Assembly (NCBI GenBank): GCA_016707075.1 | Contig: JADJII010000004.1 | Location: 186,001 to 250,000 of the forward strand | DNA: 64,000 bases | Origin: Egaibacter danicus | Lineage (GTDB): Bacteria > Pseudomonadota > Gammaproteobacteria > Burkholderiales > Burkholderiaceae_C | Direction of reading: 5' to 3' | Notes under the pieces: generated by a model | What the model saw: the letters and a program-made list of their open reading frames with translations, nothing else | The model's database searches: none | What the model was told of the DNA's origin: nothing | Shown here: positions 17,314 through 26,787 of the stretch, piece by piece | Layout: each line of letters begins with the position of its first letter | Position numbering within the stretch: position 1 is the first letter of the stretch | Position numbers and translations under genes: made by a program

Positions 17314-19977
17314 CTACCAATCTTCCTTCACCGCAAGCACCGCATCCCGCCCCGCTGCAGCGCGCCCGGCCAGCCAGGCGGTCACCGTGCCGGCCAGCAC
17401 CACCGCACCACACAGCAAAGCCAGCCGCGCCCAGGGAATCAGCAGGTCCATCGTCCAGTGAAAACTCTGCGGGTTCACCACGTTGACCAGCACCAGGCTG
17501 ACGCACAAGCCCAGCGCCAGCCCGGCGATGGAGCCGATGACCGTCCACGCCAGGCCTTCACCCGCCACCACGGCCAGCACCTGCCAGCGCGTCAAACCCA
17601 GATGCGCCAGCAAGCCAAACTCCTTGCGCCGGGCCAGCACCTGCGCGCTGAAACTGGCGGCGATGCCAAACAGGCCGATGCCAATCGCCACGGCCTGCAA
17701 CCAATAGGTCACGGCGAAGCTGCGATCAAAAATTTTGAGGGATGTGGCGCGGATTTCGCTGGCCGAGGCGAACTCGATCAGGTCGCCGCGGCCCGGTGTG
17801 CCTGCGGGGTCTGCAGCGGGGTCTGCGACAGGTTCGTTGCCTTGTCGGGAAGCCAGTGCGCGAATGGCTTGCTGCACCTGAACGGTGTCGGCGTGATCGG
17901 TCAGCCACAGCGCAAGGTCGTTGGCGCGGCGGTCGCCGGTCAGCCGCTCGAAATCTCGCTGGTCGATGGTGATGGCGCCAGACTGACGTGCATAGTCCCG
18001 CCACACACCTGCTACAAAAAAAGTAGCTACTCGCGTATATTGGACGGGGGCTGAAGCCGTATTTGATAGGTCATTTTGGGCATTCAAGGCCTTTGACAGC
18101 GGCTCAAACACCTTGCCGGGCGCTGCGCCAAACAGATCGACCATGGCTTCGCTCACGTAGATGCCGATGTAGCCCGGTGGAACGGGCAACGGGTTCGTCA
18201 CCAGTGGCAGGTTTTTCGCCGGGTCGTCGATGCGCCTTGCGATCAGCGCCACGGCGGGTTTGGCGGCGTCCAGCAGCAGGGCCTGGGTGCGCTGGCTGCT
18301 GACGCGCTGCACCCCTTGCACCTGCGCCACAGCCTGCACAAACTCCGGCGAGAAAAAGACGGTGTCGCCCGCGCTGGTGGAGCTGGCGGTGCGTACAAAG
18401 AGTTCTGCGGGCAGCACCACGTCCAGCCATTGCGTCACCGACTCGCGAAAGCTGGCCACCATCACCGTGAGCGCCACGGCCAGGCTGAGCGAGGCCACCA
18501 CACCGCTCACCGCCACGGCAGCGCTTGCGCGCACGCGACGCGCCCGCTCGATGGCCAGCATGGGCAGCAGCCGTTTATTCAGCGCGGGGGCGAGCCGGTC
18601 GTACAGCAAGGCGATCAGGACGGGCAGGGTGGTGATGCCGCCCACCAACAGCAGTGCAACAGAAAAATAAGCTGCCAGTGGAAGGCCAAAAATCGGTGGA
18701 ACCCACGCCAACATGGCGCCAGCAGCTATCAAAACCATACCAAGCCAGGGTTTTCGGTTGCCTGATGTGGCGGCGCCCAGTCCTTTGAGTGTTTGCGCCG
18801 GTGGCAGTTGCTGCGCAGCCCGTGCAGGCCACCAGCCACCCACACCCGCCGCGGCGACGCCCAGCGCGCCGTAGAGAAACGCGGCGCCCGTGTCGAACTG
18901 CAGCGTTGGCGCGACGCCGGCAAAATAGCCGCCGCCCAGGTCGCCACCGAGCACCTTCAGTGCCACTGCGGCCAGCGCCGTGCCCAGACCCACGCCAGCG
19001 ATGCTGCCGATCAGGCCCAGCACCAGTGACTCCACCAGCACCAGCCGCAGGCGCTCGCGCCCGGTAAGTCCCAGCACACCGAGCAACGCAAACTGCTGCG
19101 CGCGTTTGGCCACACTGAGCGCCAGCACGGAGAACACCAGAAACGCCCCCGTGAACAGCGCCACCAGTGCCAGCACGGTCAGGTTCACCCGGTAGGCGCG
19201 CGACAGATTGTTGACCCGGGCGGCAGCGTCACCCGGCTCGGCCAAAGCGATGTTGGCGGGCCAGTAAGGCGCGGACTGCAGGGACCGCACGAAGCTGCCC
19301 CGGTCAACGCCGGCCTGCAGGCGCAGATCGATGCGGGAGAGCTGGCCCAGCTTGCCAAACAGCTCCTGCGCCGCGCCAATGTCCATCACGGCCAGTGCGC
19401 CGCCGCCCGCACTCACCTTGCCCGCCACACGCACCTCGCGCATCGTCAGGCCACTTTGCAGTTGCAGGGTGACCGGGCGATCGGCCCCGGCGGGTTTGAG
19501 CAACTGCGCGGCGGCGCTGTTAAAAAACACGCTGTTCGGCGCAAACAGGGCAAAGCGGTCATTTGTGTCGTCTGGAATGGGCATCAGCGCAGGCGCCACG
19601 CGGGCCACCTCCAGCGCGTCCACACCCACCACGCGAATCGGCTTGCGCTGACCTTCTGGCGAGATGGCATAAGTGCTGATTTCCAGAACAGGGGATGCCA
19701 CCGCGACCTGCGGGTGCGACGCGACCTGTGCAAAAACAGCCTCGTCAAAGCTGCCCTGCGTGGCGCGCAGCTCCAGATCGGGCTGCCCGTTCACAGAGCG
19801 CACCGCCTGCGAAAACTCGGACAGGGCTGACGCGTTGATCAGGTGCACCGAAAACGCCAGCGCCACGCCCAGCATCACGGCCAGCACCGCAGCCGCATTG
19901 CGCCACGGGTGGTGCAGCAGTTCTTGCCAGGAGAAGGTTTTGAGAAGCGAAAGCACAAACCAGTATATTGGGCGCAT
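17314..19977 (-). CDS. ABC transporter permease with two FtsX domains
   Basis: An 887-residue permease with an N-terminal helix, a large periplasmic domain, and two FtsX-type blocks of helices (around residues 270-450 and 760-880). Such proteins pair with a LolD/MacB-type ATPase to move lipoproteins or other hydrophobic cargo or to drive periplasmic work. No ATPase gene adjoins it; the LolD-like ATPase at 34871-35518 is a candidate partner by family only. ATG at 19977 shares the CATG at 19975-19978 with the divergent DUF1800 gene. Its reading frame passes through a dispersed repeat copy at 18011-18078. Confidence 0.82.
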   Translation of the reverse strand: MRPIYWFVLSLLKTFSWQELLHHPWRNAAAVLAVMLGVALAFSVHLINASALSEFSQAVRSVNGQPDLELRATQGSFDEAVFAQVASHPQVAVASPVLEISTYAISPEGQRKPIRVVGVDALEVARVAPALMPIPDDTNDRFALFAPNSVFFNSAAAQLLKPAGADRPVTLQLQSGLTMREVRVAGKVSAGGGALAVMDIGAAQELFGKLGQLSRIDLRLQAGVDRGSFVRSLQSAPYWPANIALAEPGDAAARVNNLSRAYRVNLTVLALVALFTGAFLVFSVLALSVAKRAQQFALLGVLGLTGRERLRLVLVESLVLGLIGSIAGVGLGTALAAVALKVLGGDLGGGYFAGVAPTLQFDTGAAFLYGALGVAAAGVGGWWPARAAQQLPPAQTLKGLGAATSGNRKPWLGMVLIAAGAMLAWVPPIFGLPLAAYFSVALLLVGGITTLPVLIALLYDRLAPALNKRLLPMLAIERARRVRASAAVAVSGVVASLSLAVALTVMVASFRESVTQWLDVVLPAELFVRTASSTSAGDTVFFSPEFVQAVAQVQGVQRVSSQRTQALLLDAAKPAVALIARRIDDPAKNLPLVTNPLPVPPGYIGIYVSEAMVDLFGAAPGKVFEPLSKALNAQNDLSNTASAPVQYTRVATFFVAGVWRDYARQSGAITIDQRDFERLTGDRRANDLALWLTDHADTVQVQQAIRALASRQGNEPVADPAADPAGTPGRGDLIEFASASEIRATSLKIFDRSFAVTYWLQAVAIGIGLFGIAASFSAQVLARRKEFGLLAHLGLTRWQVLAVVAGEGLAWTVIGSIAGLALGLCVSLVLVNVVNPQSFHWTMDLLIPWARLALLCGAVVLAGTVTAWLAGRAAAGRDAVLAVKEDW
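18011..18078 (-). repeat. dispersed short repeat, copy 3, inside the FtsX-type permease gene
   Basis: On the minus strand it reads TTCAGCCCCCGT, then CCAATATACGCGAGTAGCTAC and TTTTTTTGTAGCA, matching the family core. It is translated in frame as the stretch from about LSNTASAPVQYTR to VATFFVAG in a variable periplasmic part of the permease, so the insertion did not break the gene. Confidence 0.65.
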
Positions 19978-21739
19978 GGAAACGAACGCCCCCCTGGTTG
20001 AAGAGCCCCTGGACATCAACGCGTTGAAGCTCGGCGCAACGGCCCTGGCGTCTGCGCTGGCGGCCTGCAGTGTGGTGCCCGTTCGCCCGCAGCGACCCTA
20101 CATCGAAGCCAAAACGGATGAGGAGGCCGCGCGTTTTTTGCTGCAGGGACAGTTTTCGGCGTCTGATGCAGAAATCGCCCGCGTGCGCTCGGTGGGCTGT
20201 GCCCGGTGGCTGACCGAGCAATTCGCGGTACCTTCCAGCGAGACCGGCTGGGATTGGCTGAACCGCCGCGGTTACGACGCCATTCATAACGACACGCGTT
20301 ATTACGACAACTCGTACCCCGGTGACCACATGATCTGGCACCAGTTGATGACGTCGCCGGACGCCGTGCGCAAGCGATGTGCGCTGGCGCTGTCCGAGTT
20401 TTTTGTGGTGTCGCTGACGGGGCTGGACTTTGGCTGGCGCAGCCATGGCCTCGCGCATTATTGGGATCAGCTATCGGCCAACGCGTTTGGAAATTTCCGC
20501 ACATTGCTGGAAGACGTCACGCTCAACCCGGCGATGGGTTTTTATCTCAACACCAAGGGCAATCAAAAGGAAAATCCGGCGACTGGCCGTGTACCGGACG
20601 AAAACTATGCCCGCGAGGTGCTGCAGCTCTTCACCATCGGTTTGTACCAGCTGAATCCCGATGGCTCCGAAAAGCGGGACGTCGCAGGCCAGCGCATGGA
20701 AACCTATTCTCAAAGCGACGTTACCAATCTGGCCAGAGTCTTCACGGGGTATGACTTTGACCAGAGCCGCAACGTGGTCACCGTTGAGCCGGTGCAACAG
20801 CGCAAGGTCGGGAGCACGGCGTTTACACGCATGCGCATGGCGCTTTCATCGTCCCGCCACTCCACGCGGGAGGCCGTGTTTCTGGGCACCCGCATTCCAG
20901 CGAATACGCCAGGAGACAAGGCTTTGAAAATTGCACTGGATGCACTGTTTGCTCACCCGAACGTAGGCCCGTTCTTCGGCAAGCAGATGATCCAGCGGCT
21001 GGTCACCAGCAACCCCAGTCCGGCGTATGTGGCGCGGGTTGCCGCCGCTTTCAACGACGACGGCAACGGCGTGCGCGGAAACCTGCAGGCGGTTTGGGAA
21101 GCCATCCTGCTGGATGACGAAGCCCGTTCGCGTAACGGTCTTGCCGATCCCAAGTTTGGTCGACTGCGCGAACCCATGCTGCGTTTCATTCAATGGGGCC
21201 GTACTTTTGGCATCCAGTCAACCGAAGGCAGCTGGAAGCTGGGCGATCTGACCAACCCGGCTACGCAACTGGGTCAAAGCCCTTTGCGGTCACCCTCGGT
21301 ATTCAATTTTTTCCGGCCCGGCTATGTGCCGCCCGCCACGATGATGGCTACTAGCGGGTCGCTGGCGCCCGAGTTCCAGATCGTCACCGAAAGCAGTGTC
21401 AGCGGCTATCTGAACTACATGCAAAACGTCATTCGCAACGGCATCTTTGTGAACACGCCCAACCTGCCCAATAACGTCAGAAATGCCAAGGGTGTGCTGG
21501 ATATATCGGCCACCTATAAAGACGAGCTGGCTATCGTCACGGACGCTCCGGAGCTGGTAAAACGGTTGAACCGTCTGTTGTGCGCGGGTCAGCTGTCTGC
21601 GGCCACTCAGACGCTGATGGTCAATGGTTTAAATGCCACGCGGGTGTCCACCACCAGCAGTGAGGCGGTCAAGCTCAATCGGGTTGCCGCTGCCATTTTC
21701 ATGGTGATGGCGGCGCCTGAGTATCTGGTCCAGAAATAA
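19976..21739 (+). CDS. DUF1800 domain protein
   Basis: A 587-residue protein of the DUF1800 family, nearly always found beside a DUF1501 gene, as here. The N terminus has a short hydrophobic stretch ending in ALAACS (a possible lipoprotein-type signal after an extended leader), then the conserved core including WHQLMTSPDAVRKRCALALSEFFVVS, DENYAREVLQLFTIGL and GKQMIQRLVTSNPSPAYVARVA. Proposed roles for the pair are extracellular or periplasmic and remain undefined. The frame is open upstream to 19673, but that part is antisense to the permease and lacks family sequence, so I start at 19976. Confidence 0.85.
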   Translation: METNAPLVEEPLDINALKLGATALASALAACSVVPVRPQRPYIEAKTDEEAARFLLQGQFSASDAEIARVRSVGCARWLTEQFAVPSSETGWDWLNRRGYDAIHNDTRYYDNSYPGDHMIWHQLMTSPDAVRKRCALALSEFFVVSLTGLDFGWRSHGLAHYWDQLSANAFGNFRTLLEDVTLNPAMGFYLNTKGNQKENPATGRVPDENYAREVLQLFTIGLYQLNPDGSEKRDVAGQRMETYSQSDVTNLARVFTGYDFDQSRNVVTVEPVQQRKVGSTAFTRMRMALSSSRHSTREAVFLGTRIPANTPGDKALKIALDALFAHPNVGPFFGKQMIQRLVTSNPSPAYVARVAAAFNDDGNGVRGNLQAVWEAILLDDEARSRNGLADPKFGRLREPMLRFIQWGRTFGIQSTEGSWKLGDLTNPATQLGQSPLRSPSVFNFFRPGYVPPATMMATSGSLAPEFQIVTESSVSGYLNYMQNVIRNGIFVNTPNLPNNVRNAKGVLDISATYKDELAIVTDAPELVKRLNRLLCAGQLSAATQTLMVNGLNATRVSTTSSEAVKLNRVAAAIFMVMAAPEYLVQK

Positions 21740-21748
21740 GAGGTCAGC

Positions 21749-23230
21749 ATGTATTTATTGAATCCTGATTTGCACAGCCGTCGCGCGTTCCTGCGGCGTA
21801 CGGGTCAGCTGGCCATGACCGGCACTGCCCTGCCCATGGCGCTCAATCTGGCGGCACTCGGGGAGGCGGCGGCATTTGATGCGGTGGACTACAAGGCGCT
21901 GGTGTGCGTCTTTCTTTATGGCGGCAGTGATTACGCCAACACGGTCGTCACGTTTGATGATGACAGTTACAACCGCTACAGCACGGTGCGGGGTGGCGGC
22001 GCTGACCAGACAGCGGGCGGTATTGCATTGGCCAAAGCTGATCTGGCCGCCACCTTGCTCAAACCCACGGTGGCGCTGGGTGGCGGGCGTCAATATGCGC
22101 TGCATCCCGCCATGACTGGCATGGCGCAACTCTTCAACTCGGGCAAGGCTGCGGTGCAGTTCAATGTGGGTCCGTTGGTGGTGCCGTTGACGCGAGCACA
22201 GTACAACGGTGCAGATCGCAAGACCTATCCTTTGCCGCCCAAGCTGTTTTCGCACAACGACCAGCAATCCATCTGGCAATCGTCTTCGCCGGAGGGCTCC
22301 ACGGCGGGTTGGGGTGGGCATCTGGGCGATCTGGCCATGTCGGGAAACGCCAATTCGCTGTTCACCTGTATTTCGGTTACCGGCAACGCGGTGTTTTTGT
22401 CGGGCGACTCAGCGCTTCAATATCAGGTCAGCTCCGGTGGTGCCGTGAAAATCCGCGCTGTGGCGGACCCCGGCGTGTATGGTTCGCGCGAGGTTCGCGG
22501 CGTCGTGGATACGCTCATCCGGCAGTCGCGCGGGCACATGCTGGAAAACGAATACACCCGTGTCACCACGCGGGCCATTGCGGCTGAAACCCACATCTCC
22601 GCAGCCGTTGCACCCACCGCGCCTGCGCCGGGCGGACGCCCCCTGAACACCGCATTCCCTGCGGAGAATCCGCTCGCGGACCAGCTCAAGATGGTCGCCC
22701 GGTTGATCGCCGGGCGCTCCAGCCTCGGGGCAAAGCGGCAGGTATTTTTTGTGTCGCTGGGCGGGTTCGACCTGCATGACAACCTGGTCACCCAGCAGGC
22801 GGCGTTGCTGGGCAAGGTGAGCGAAGCCATGTCCGCGTTTTATGAGTCCACGGTTGAGCTGGGTGTCAGCGACAAGGTCACCGCTTTCACGGCCTCTGAC
22901 TTTGGCCGCACGCTCACCTCCAATGGGGATGGGTCCGATCATGGCTGGGGCAGCCACAGCTTCATGGTCGGTGGTGCCGTGAAAGGGCGGGCGTATTACG
23001 GATCGGCGCCGCCCGTCAGTATTGGCAACACGGGCGCACCGGAAGACCAGTGGCACGTCGGTCAGGGCCGCTTGTTGCCCAGCACTTCGGTAGACCAATA
23101 CGCGGCCACGCTGGCGAAATGGTTCGGCGTGGGAGATGCGGAGCTCGCCCGCATCCTGCCCAACCTGTCACGCTTCGGCGTGAAAGCATCTCGTCCGGAT
23201 TACCCCACGGACCTCGGGTTTATGGTTTGA
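21749..23230 (+). CDS. DUF1501 domain protein, Tat-exported
   Basis: A 493-residue protein with a twin-arginine signal (SRRAFLRRT at about residues 10-18, then a hydrophobic stretch ending near AALGEAAA). The body matches DUF1501, an alkaline-phosphatase-like fold, with VFLYGGSDYANTVV near the N terminus and SLGGFDLHDN and ASDFGRTLTSNGDGSDHGWG further on. The latter resembles metal-ligand motifs of that fold. It follows the DUF1800 gene by 9 bases with GAGG upstream, so the two are an operon. Substrate unknown. Confidence 0.86.
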   Translation: MYLLNPDLHSRRAFLRRTGQLAMTGTALPMALNLAALGEAAAFDAVDYKALVCVFLYGGSDYANTVVTFDDDSYNRYSTVRGGGADQTAGGIALAKADLAATLLKPTVALGGGRQYALHPAMTGMAQLFNSGKAAVQFNVGPLVVPLTRAQYNGADRKTYPLPPKLFSHNDQQSIWQSSSPEGSTAGWGGHLGDLAMSGNANSLFTCISVTGNAVFLSGDSALQYQVSSGGAVKIRAVADPGVYGSREVRGVVDTLIRQSRGHMLENEYTRVTTRAIAAETHISAAVAPTAPAPGGRPLNTAFPAENPLADQLKMVARLIAGRSSLGAKRQVFFVSLGGFDLHDNLVTQQAALLGKVSEAMSAFYESTVELGVSDKVTAFTASDFGRTLTSNGDGSDHGWGSHSFMVGGAVKGRAYYGSAPPVSIGNTGAPEDQWHVGQGRLLPSTSVDQYAATLAKWFGVGDAELARILPNLSRFGVKASRPDYPTDLGFMV

Positions 23231-23244
23231 GTTAAACTGAAAAG

Positions 23245-23329
23245 CGTCACCGGGGGTGTTTGCCGAAAGGCAGACTGAGAAATACCCCTCTCACCTGATC
23301 TGGGTAATACCAGCGTAGGGAGCGTGATG
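23245..23329 (+). promoter_or_regulatory. TPP riboswitch (THI element)
   Basis: Contains the conserved elements CGGGGGTG, CTGAGA (23275-23280), ACC-TGATCTGGGTAATACC and AGCGTAGGGA in the right order. The ends pair as P1 (bases 23245-23250 with 23324-23329). It lies upstream of the thiBPQ transporter, a standard place for thiamine pyrophosphate control. The 3' strand of P1 includes an ATG at 23327. Confidence 0.95.
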
Positions 23330-23404
23330 AAAAAGGGTCTGCTGCACATCGTGGTGAGTCTTTTCATTCGTTCCCCATTTGGTTCAATGAAAGGATTTAC
23401 ATGA
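23327..23404 (+). CDS. possible 25-codon leader ORF between riboswitch and thiB
   Basis: Starts at an ATG inside the riboswitch P1 3' strand, with AGGGAG four bases upstream, and ends at a TGA that overlaps the thiB start (ATGATGA). Product begins MKKGLLHIVVS. The geometry would let riboswitch folding hide the start and couple translation to thiB. This is only a positional argument and the ORF may be fortuitous. Confidence 0.25.
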   Translation: MKKGLLHIVVSLFIRSPFGSMKGFT

Positions 23405-24438
23405 TGATGAAGCGGGCCTTTTCTTTTTTGGCGGCGGCTGCCCTGGCCCTGCCTCTCTTCTCATTCTCTGCACCGGCCACGGCGCAGGAGCTGCGGGTGA
23501 TTACCCACAGCTCGTTTTCACTGCCCAAGCCCCTACTGGCGCAGTTCGAGGCGCAGGCAGGCGTCAAGCTGAGTGTTATCAAGGCGGGTGACGCAGGCGA
23601 AATGCTGAACAAGCTCATCCTGACCAAAGCGCAGCCGATTGCGGATGTCGTATTTGGTCTGGACAACGCGCTCATTACCAGGGCACAGGCTGCAGGTGTG
23701 ATTGAACCGTACGCTGGTGCAGCCCAACAGCGCGCTGTTGCCGGCGCTACGCTGGCAACCGGCGTGGTATCGGTGGACTACGGTTTTGTCACGCTGAATT
23801 ACGACCGTGCTGCGTTCGCCAAGTCGGGCCTGGCATTGCCCAAGACGCTGGAGGAGCTCACGCTGCCGCGGTATCGCGATCTGCTGGTCGTGCAAAACCC
23901 GGCTACTTCCAGCCCGGGCCAGGCTTTCCTGCTGGCCACAGTTGCGGGCATGGGTGAAACGGCAGCGTTCGACTGGTGGGCGCGCATGCGCGCCAACGGC
24001 GTGAAGGTCGTCAAGGGCTGGACCGAAGCGTATTACACCGAATTCAGCCGCAACGGCGGCACACGCCCTCTGGTGGTGAGTTACGCCACCAGCCCGGCAG
24101 CCGAGGTGTTTTACAGCAAGGAAAAAATCACCGAGCCGCCCACGGGCAACCTGTTCCTGAAGGGTGGCGTATTCCGTCAGGTGGAGGGCGTGGCACTGGT
24201 CAAGGGTGGTGGGCAGCGTGAAGCAGCTGTCAAATTCATCGAGTTCATGCGTTCGCCGGCGGCGCAGGAAGCGCTGCAAACCACGATGTGGATGTTTCCT
24301 GCCGAGCCCGGTGTCGCGCGCCCCGAGGTGATGCGCCACGCATCAGAACCCGCCAGCTTCGACAACCCGAGCTCCGAAGCCATTGCCGAAAAGGGAGCCG
24401 ATTGGGTCAACCGCTGGACACGCGTTGTCTTGAAGTAA
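23401..24438 (+). CDS. thiB: thiamine ABC transporter substrate-binding protein
   Basis: Periplasmic receptor of 345 residues, with a signal peptide cut near ATAQE (about residue 29). The mature part matches the ThiB/iron-binding class: RVITHSSFSLPKPLLAQFEAQAGVKLSVIKAGDAGEMLNKLI, then VVFGLDNALITRA. Ribosome binding site AAAGGA lies five bases before the first of two ATG codons. It stands first in the thiBPQ operon behind a TPP riboswitch, which supports thiamine or its phosphates as ligand. Confidence 0.93.
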   Translation: MMMKRAFSFLAAAALALPLFSFSAPATAQELRVITHSSFSLPKPLLAQFEAQAGVKLSVIKAGDAGEMLNKLILTKAQPIADVVFGLDNALITRAQAAGVIEPYAGAAQQRAVAGATLATGVVSVDYGFVTLNYDRAAFAKSGLALPKTLEELTLPRYRDLLVVQNPATSSPGQAFLLATVAGMGETAAFDWWARMRANGVKVVKGWTEAYYTEFSRNGGTRPLVVSYATSPAAEVFYSKEKITEPPTGNLFLKGGVFRQVEGVALVKGGGQREAAVKFIEFMRSPAAQEALQTTMWMFPAEPGVARPEVMRHASEPASFDNPSSEAIAEKGADWVNRWTRVVLK

Positions 24439-24476
24439 CGCCACTCGCTGCTGGCGGCCCGTGTTTTGATGTGTGA

Positions 24477-26105
24477 ATGATGAAGCCCGCTAGTCAAGGC
24501 CAATTGGGGCGCAGCTTCTCTCTGGCGCTGCTGCCGGCCGTGTTCCTGGCTGTGATGCTGGTTGCGCCGGTGGTTCGTTTGCTCTTTGAAGGCGGGGGCG
24601 GTGCCCTGCGGGGGACCGTTGCTGCGCTATGGCAAGACGACTATTTGCGCTGGCGCATGGTGTGGTCGTTTCTGCAGGCGGCGCTTACATGCCTGGCGGC
24701 GCTGGTGTTGGGTTTGCCGGTTGCATGGGCTCTGGCCCGGTTCGAGTTTGCAGGACGTGATGTGGTGCTGCGGCTTCTGATGCTGCCCTTTGTGGTGCCG
24801 ACGCTGGTTGCCGCAATCGGTGTGCTCGCGTTGTGGGGACCTCGCGGCTTGATCAGCAGCTGGCTGGGTTTCCATTTGCAGGACACGCCATGGCTCCTGC
24901 TCTATGGCAATCTTTTCTTCAATCTGTGTGTGGTGGTTCGCGCCGGTGTAGACGCGCTGGAACAGGTCAGCGCTTCGCGCGTGGCGGCGGCGCGCACACT
25001 GGGTGCCACCCCCTGGCGGGCATTCTGGCGGGTGGAGTGGCCGGCGATTGCACCGTGGCTGGCGTCTGCGTTGTGTCTGGTCTTCCTCTACTGCTTTGCC
25101 GGCTTTGGTCTGGCCCTGATTCTCGGTGGGCAGCAATTTGCCACCGTCGAGGTGGAAATCTACACGCTGGTCGCCCACGAGTTGAAGCTGGCAGAAGCAG
25201 GGGCTCTGGCGATGTGCGTGATGCTGCTGACAGGCGGGGTGGCGCTGGCGTACGCAGTCATTGAGAAACACCTTGCCACGCCGGCAAGGGCTGATGCCAT
25301 TGCACGCAAGCGACCTGCAGGCGCTTTTCAGTGGGCCGTGCTTGTCATGGCGCTGACCGTTTTGTTTCTGGTCTGCGCAGCGCCTCTGCTGGCAGTGCTG
25401 CTTCGGGTGATGGCAGTGGGCAGCGAAGCATGGTCCGTGCTGACGGATGATGAAACACTGCGCGCCTTGTGGAATACCTTGCGTTTCACGGTCAGTGCCC
25501 TGGTTCTGGCGACAGTGCTGGGCCTGACGCATGCGATGGCTGCGCGGTATTCAGTGTGGGTTCGTGCCAGCGCATTTTTGCCTTTTGTAGCGTCCCCGGT
25601 GACGGTGGCCTTTGGGTTGCTGCTGCTGTACCCGCGCTGGACGGCCAGCATGACGCTGTTGATCGCCGCCTACGCGTTGCTGGCCTATCCCTTTGTGGCC
25701 AAATCGCTGGGCTCCGCACTGGATAGTCTGCCAGCCAACCTGGAGCAGGCCGCAAGCACTCTGGGCGCTACGCCCTGGCGTGTGTTCTGGCGCATGACCC
25801 TGCCGCTGGTGATGCCGGCGCTGCGCAGGGGCATGGCCTTTGCGGCAGCGACGGCGCTGGGTGAGTTTGCGGTGTCCCTGTTTTTGTCACGCCCCGAGTG
25901 GACGACCTTGACGACCCTCATCTACCAGCGGTTGGGGCGCCCCGGTGCAGCCAATCTGGATGCCGCACTGGTACTTGCCTGCTTGCTGATGGTGCTGGCA
26001 TTGGCAGCCTTCCTGATCATCGAAAACCCGTTTCCCCGATTCGGCCGGTATGCCGTCGGCAAACTGGCGCGACAGCACGACACCATGGACACTCGCCATG
26101 CTTGA
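24477..26105 (+). CDS. thiP: thiamine ABC transporter permease
   Basis: A 542-residue fused permease with about twelve helices and two EAA loops, seen as ASRVAAARTLGATPWRAFWRVEWP in the first half and LEQAASTLGATPWRVFWRMTLP in the second. This duplicated arrangement is typical of ThiP and FbpB. It starts at one of two consecutive ATG codons and overlaps thiQ by eight bases. Confidence 0.92.
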   Translation: MMKPASQGQLGRSFSLALLPAVFLAVMLVAPVVRLLFEGGGGALRGTVAALWQDDYLRWRMVWSFLQAALTCLAALVLGLPVAWALARFEFAGRDVVLRLLMLPFVVPTLVAAIGVLALWGPRGLISSWLGFHLQDTPWLLLYGNLFFNLCVVVRAGVDALEQVSASRVAAARTLGATPWRAFWRVEWPAIAPWLASALCLVFLYCFAGFGLALILGGQQFATVEVEIYTLVAHELKLAEAGALAMCVMLLTGGVALAYAVIEKHLATPARADAIARKRPAGAFQWAVLVMALTVLFLVCAAPLLAVLLRVMAVGSEAWSVLTDDETLRALWNTLRFTVSALVLATVLGLTHAMAARYSVWVRASAFLPFVASPVTVAFGLLLLYPRWTASMTLLIAAYALLAYPFVAKSLGSALDSLPANLEQAASTLGATPWRVFWRMTLPLVMPALRRGMAFAAATALGEFAVSLFLSRPEWTTLTTLIYQRLGRPGAANLDAALVLACLLMVLALAAFLIIENPFPRFGRYAVGKLARQHDTMDTRHA

Positions 26106-26757
26106 ACTCAAATCCATAGACAAGACTTTTCATGACCCGGCTGGAGGTGACTGGGTACTGGCCGACAACCTGAGTCTGACGGTCCAACCCGGTGAGACGG
26201 TGGCAATTCTGGGGCCGTCTGGCACCGGCAAAAGCACGCTGCTCAAGATGGTGGCAGGGCTGGAGCCCCTGGATGCCGGCAGTGTCTGGTTTGCGGGCGC
26301 TGACATGACGGGCCAGCCGCCTGAACGGCGCGGATTCGCATTGATGTTCCAGGACTTTGCGCTGTTCCCGCATCTGGACGTACAGGATAACGTTGCCTTT
26401 GGGCTGGTGGAACAACGGGTAAACCGCCGTGAGGCACGCCAGCGTGCGCTGGACATGCTGGGTCTGTTCGGACTGGTTGCCCACGCCAGGCAGAAGGTCT
26501 GGAAGCTCTCCGGTGGCGAGCAGCAACGGGTGGCGCTGGCCCGGGCCCTCATTACCCAGCCTCGATTGCTGCTGCTGGACGAGCCTTTTTCTGCGCTGGA
26601 TACCGAACTGCGCAACAGCCTGCGTGAGGAATTCTCCCACCGCATCAAGGCTGCAGGTGTTCCTGCGCTGCTGGTTACACACGACGAAGCCGAAGCCCGC
26701 GCCATGGCGCAACGCGGCTATCGGCTGGTTGATGGGAAACTGACCGCGCTGTGGTGA
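26098..26757 (+). CDS. thiQ: thiamine ABC transporter ATP-binding protein
   Basis: A 219-residue ATPase with Walker A GPSGTGKST, signature LSGGEQQRVALARA, Walker B LLLLDEPFSALD and the switch histidine in LVTHDEAEA. It energises ThiP. The ATG at 26098 overlaps the thiP stop by eight bases; the longer frame upstream only reads thiP in another frame. The C-terminal regulatory domain seen in MalK is absent, as usual for ThiQ. Confidence 0.93.
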   Translation: MLELKSIDKTFHDPAGGDWVLADNLSLTVQPGETVAILGPSGTGKSTLLKMVAGLEPLDAGSVWFAGADMTGQPPERRGFALMFQDFALFPHLDVQDNVAFGLVEQRVNRREARQRALDMLGLFGLVAHARQKVWKLSGGEQQRVALARALITQPRLLLLDEPFSALDTELRNSLREEFSHRIKAAGVPALLVTHDEAEARAMAQRGYRLVDGKLTALW

Positions 26758-26787
26758 CGGTGTGCATCGCCTCCAGCAGCGACGTTC

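Noticed and set aside
18655..18745. A further repeat-like segment in the FtsX permease (CCAGCAGCTATCAAAA)
   Set aside because: Only about 16 bases match the repeat and the left half is missing, so it was not counted as a copy.
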